Shown here piece by piece: positions 5,653 through 8,179 of a stretch of DNA of 8,179 bases; positions within the stretch are counted from its first letter, which is position 1; each line of letters opens with the position of its first letter. The notes under the pieces were generated by a model. That model was given only the letters and a program-made list of their open reading frames with translations, searched no databases and was not told where the DNA came from. The stretch covers positions 1 through 8,179 of the forward strand of contig USSR01000288.1 in assembly GCA_900557355.1 (NCBI GenBank), read 5' to 3'. A program made the position numbers and the translations under genes. This stretch comes from an uncultured Bacteroides sp. (GTDB lineage: Bacteria > Bacteroidota > Bacteroidia > Bacteroidales > Bacteroidaceae).

Positions 5653-8179
5653 CTAAACGTATTGCTTCGGCGTCATCCCAAACTCAGCCTGAAAGCATTT
5701 AGAAAAATAGGAATGATTGGAGAAACCAACCATATACATCACTTCGGCCACAGTAAACTTCTGCTGTTTCAGCAGCATAGCCGCCTTTTTCATGCGGATA
5801 GACTTAATGTATTCCACAGGTGTCATGCCCGTCAGTTGCTTTATCTTGCGATACATCTGCTTGTTATTGATATCAGTCCATTCGCAAAGGGCATTCACAT
5901 TCAGTTCGGAGTCTGAGATGTGTTCTTCAATCAGATGAATTACATTTGCCAGGAACTTCTCATCATAAGAAACCGCCTCTATCTCTTTCGGGGTGGAAAG
6001 AACTTCCATGCGGGCTTTCGCCTCATGCGTCTCCCGGCTATGTAATAATTGCTCCACACGCGAAAGCAAAATATCCGGTTCAAAGGGTTTAGGAATGAAA
6101 GCATCTATATGCAGCTGAATACTTTCAAGCTCCGTTTCCTTATCACTTTTCGCCGTCAGCAAGATGATGGGAATAGTGGATGTAGGAATATGCTTCTTGA
6201 TATGACGCACCATTTCAAGACCATCCATTACGGGCATCATGACATCAGCAATAATCAGATCGGGCATTAATTCCAGGGTAAGTTCCACACCTATCTTACC
6301 ATTTTCCGCCAAACGGCAACGATATTTAGTATGCAGTATCTGATAAATAAACTCTGAAACCTCCGGAGTATCATCCACAATCAGAAGCAATGGAGCATCC
6401 GGAGCGGGCGTATCTGTATCTGGAACCACAACTGTAACTCCGGCAGCGACAGGTTCGATATCAGAAGATACAATTTCCGGAGAGACCTCTACGACAGGCT
6501 GTTCCATAGCAATCACCGGAAGGGTCAGCGTAATGGCAGTACCTTTATTCTCTTCTGAAGAAAGCTGAACTTTACCACCATGCAGTTCCGTATAAGTCTT
6601 TACCAAATACAGGCCGATACCTGTTCCCTCCTTCGTGCCTGCCGTCTTGGGAGACTGGAAGAAACGCTGAAAAACATACGGTTGATCCTGACGGGGAACA
6701 CCGATACCTGTATCGGATACAGAGATATGCACTTCTTTATCAGAAGCCTGCAAACGAAGCGTTATCTCACCCTCTTCCGGAGTATACTTCACGGCATTGG
6801 ATAAAAGATTATCCAAGATAGATTCCAGTTTTATGGCATCCATCTGTATGTATATCTTTTCACGGTCGGCATGGAAATGGAAAGTCAGCTTCTTCTCTTT
6901 CGCCTTCTCCTCTGCATACAAGGTGAATAAGCCACGCGCAAAAGACACCAGTTCGATTTGAGAAAGTATCAGTAATGTATTGTTTCCACTATCCACCCGG
7001 TTGAAGTCCAGCCCCTGATGGATAAGCGAATTCAACTTCATGGCATTGCGATGCACCTGTTCCAGTTGTTTCTTCTCCTGCTGATCCTTGATGCCGGGCA
7101 GCAACTTGCTGATAGGCGCGATAATCATGCTCAACGGAGTTTTCAGGTCGTGGGAGAGATTCGTAAAGAACTCCATCTTAGCCTGAGACTGCTCCAGGAT
7201 TTTCTCTTTTTCCAGACGCTCCAGTTTCAGACGGTTCTTCACACGAAAGAAGTTGATTGTCCAGAGTATCAGGACAAGGCACAGCAAGACATAAACGGCC
7301 TTTGCCCACGGGGTGTAGTACCAGGGCGGAATGATGTGGATGTCCAATGCATACGTCTTTTCGGACGGCTTGCCATGCGCATCCAGCTTACTCAAGATCA
7401 GGCGGTAGTCACCGTAGTTCAGATTGTTGTAAGTAATCCGGTTCGTATTCGATTTCAACAAGTTCCATTCACGGTCCACACCTTCCAGGCGATACAACAG
7501 TTTGCTTTTCTCTTCAAGGGAATAAGGCAGGTCGGAAAGTTCAAAAGCAAGATTGTTCTGGTCGTAGTCCAGATTTATACGCTGTGAGTAACGGATGCTT
7601 TGTGCGGATTGCACTGCATCAAGCGCCTGCCCCGCCCCAGACTGGTAAAGTTGGTTGTTGACATAAAGGGCGGTCAATATCAAAGGCTGTTCAAGGTGTT
7701 CCGCCAGCAAGGCCTCGGGTGAGGAGATGGCAAAACCGTCTGCGGTGCCCAGATAGAGTTCTCCGCTTGTCTTATCAAAGAACATGCTGGTGAAACGCTT
7801 GTCGGTGATATTCAGTCGGCGCACTTCCAGGGTTTGTTGGTCGGCTACCCAGAAACCATCCGTGGTAGATATCCAAATGCGACCGTCGGCTTCGGCCATG
7901 GAAAGCACTTCATAATGATTGTAAGCATCAAAAGGCAGCATACGGATACTGTCGTTCTCCGGGGTCACACGCATCACCCCGCCGGGGAAGCCTATCCAGA
8001 TGTAGCCGTCCTGGGCACAAAGGATAAAGTTGGGAGTACGCTCGCCTTTCAGTTCACCGGCGGCAATATGGGTGACTTCGCCGGTACGGGGATTTATCTT
8101 TTCGATGCTGTTGGGACTGTTATAAAGCAATGCCCATACATTCCCTTCCCGGTCGGGAATCATCTGGTTGATGAACATG
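5653..8179 (-). CDS. Hybrid two-component system (HTCS) regulator, C-terminal part (N-terminus beyond right edge)
   Basis: The frame is open to the window edge; 841 residues are seen, numbered here from the first Met (8178), which is internal. In order: last beta-propeller sensor repeats (about 1-160; IPDREGNVW, AQDGYIWIG, ADGRIWIST), a Y_Y_Y domain (about 200-284), a membrane helix (about 291-311), HisKA with SHDLKTP (His343), an ATPase domain with NLLSNAVKYTP (Asn461), DTGIG (489-493) and GTGIGL (518-523), a receiver (about 597-712; acidic pair Asp602/603, phospho-acceptor Asp645 in ADVMMP, Thr675, Lys697 in PKPF) and an AraC-type DNA-binding domain (about 745-841, ending in FGMTPKQYV). All key residues are present. 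HTCS proteins sense glycan fragments in the periplasm and switch on polysaccharide utilization genes; ligand and targets are unknown here. It converges on the PepSY-like gene, and its own promoter and missing propeller blades lie outside. Confidence 0.95.
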   Translation of the reverse strand, partial: MFINQMIPDREGNVWALLYNSPNSIEKINPRTGEVTHIAAGELKGERTPNFILCAQDGYIWIGFPGGVMRVTPENDSIRMLPFDAYNHYEVLSMAEADGRIWISTTDGFWVADQQTLEVRRLNITDKRFTSMFFDKTSGELYLGTADGFAISSPEALLAEHLEQPLILTALYVNNQLYQSGAGQALDAVQSAQSIRYSQRINLDYDQNNLAFELSDLPYSLEEKSKLLYRLEGVDREWNLLKSNTNRITYNNLNYGDYRLILSKLDAHGKPSEKTYALDIHIIPPWYYTPWAKAVYVLLCLVLILWTINFFRVKNRLKLERLEKEKILEQSQAKMEFFTNLSHDLKTPLSMIIAPISKLLPGIKDQQEKKQLEQVHRNAMKLNSLIHQGLDFNRVDSGNNTLLILSQIELVSFARGLFTLYAEEKAKEKKLTFHFHADREKIYIQMDAIKLESILDNLLSNAVKYTPEEGEITLRLQASDKEVHISVSDTGIGVPRQDQPYVFQRFFQSPKTAGTKEGTGIGLYLVKTYTELHGGKVQLSSEENKGTAITLTLPVIAMEQPVVEVSPEIVSSDIEPVAAGVTVVVPDTDTPAPDAPLLLIVDDTPEVSEFIYQILHTKYRCRLAENGKIGVELTLELMPDLIIADVMMPVMDGLEMVRHIKKHIPTSTIPIILLTAKSDKETELESIQLHIDAFIPKPFEPDILLSRVEQLLHSRETHEAKARMEVLSTPKEIEAVSYDEKFLANVIHLIEEHISDSELNVNALCEWTDINNKQMYRKIKQLTGMTPVEYIKSIRMKKAAMLLKQQKFTVAEVMYMVGFSNHSYFSKCFQAEFGMTPKQYV

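Noticed and set aside
7018..7587. Plus-strand open frame of 189 codons opposite the HTCS gene.
   Set aside because: It is antisense to conserved kinase and Y_Y_Y coding sequence, and its Gln/Leu/Val-rich product looks like a shadow translation.

Overview
The window looks like a chromosomal piece of a Bacteroidota bacterium, most likely Bacteroides or a close relative. Three things point there: a one-protein hybrid two-component regulator (beta-propeller sensor, kinase, receiver and AraC domain), promoter-like sites that fit the Bacteroides TTTG / TAnnTTTG consensus, and A-rich leaders without convincing Shine-Dalgarno sites. The genus is inferred from architecture; no species can be named.

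Layout. Positions 1-67 (minus strand) hold the first 22 codons of a lipoprotein gene that runs out of the window. Positions 115-2682 (minus) encode an exported multidomain clan GH-A glycoside hydrolase (GH5-like TIM barrel plus beta-sandwich, Ig-like and carbohydrate-binding-like parts), read towards the lipoprotein gene. A 240-bp divergent intergenic region (2683-2922) carries one promoter for each direction. Positions 2923-5037 (plus) encode a membrane sensor histidine kinase with a periplasmic TPR and coiled-coil sensor and no receiver. It is followed 56 bp later by a small secreted PepSY-like protein (5094-5582, plus). A 70-bp convergent gap (5583-5652) contains clustered inverted repeats. 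The rest (5653 to the right edge, minus) is the C-terminal two thirds or so of a hybrid two-component system (HTCS) regulator whose start lies outside the window.

How they may work together. The hydrolase and lipoprotein look like glycan-degrading surface or periplasmic functions. The HTCS is the class of regulator that Bacteroides uses to control polysaccharide utilization loci. The TPR kinase and PepSY-like protein look like a separate two-gene sensory unit. No SusC/SusD pair is visible here, so a link between either signalling system and the hydrolase is inference from adjacency only. No RNA genes, CRISPR arrays, insertion sequences or integration sites were seen.
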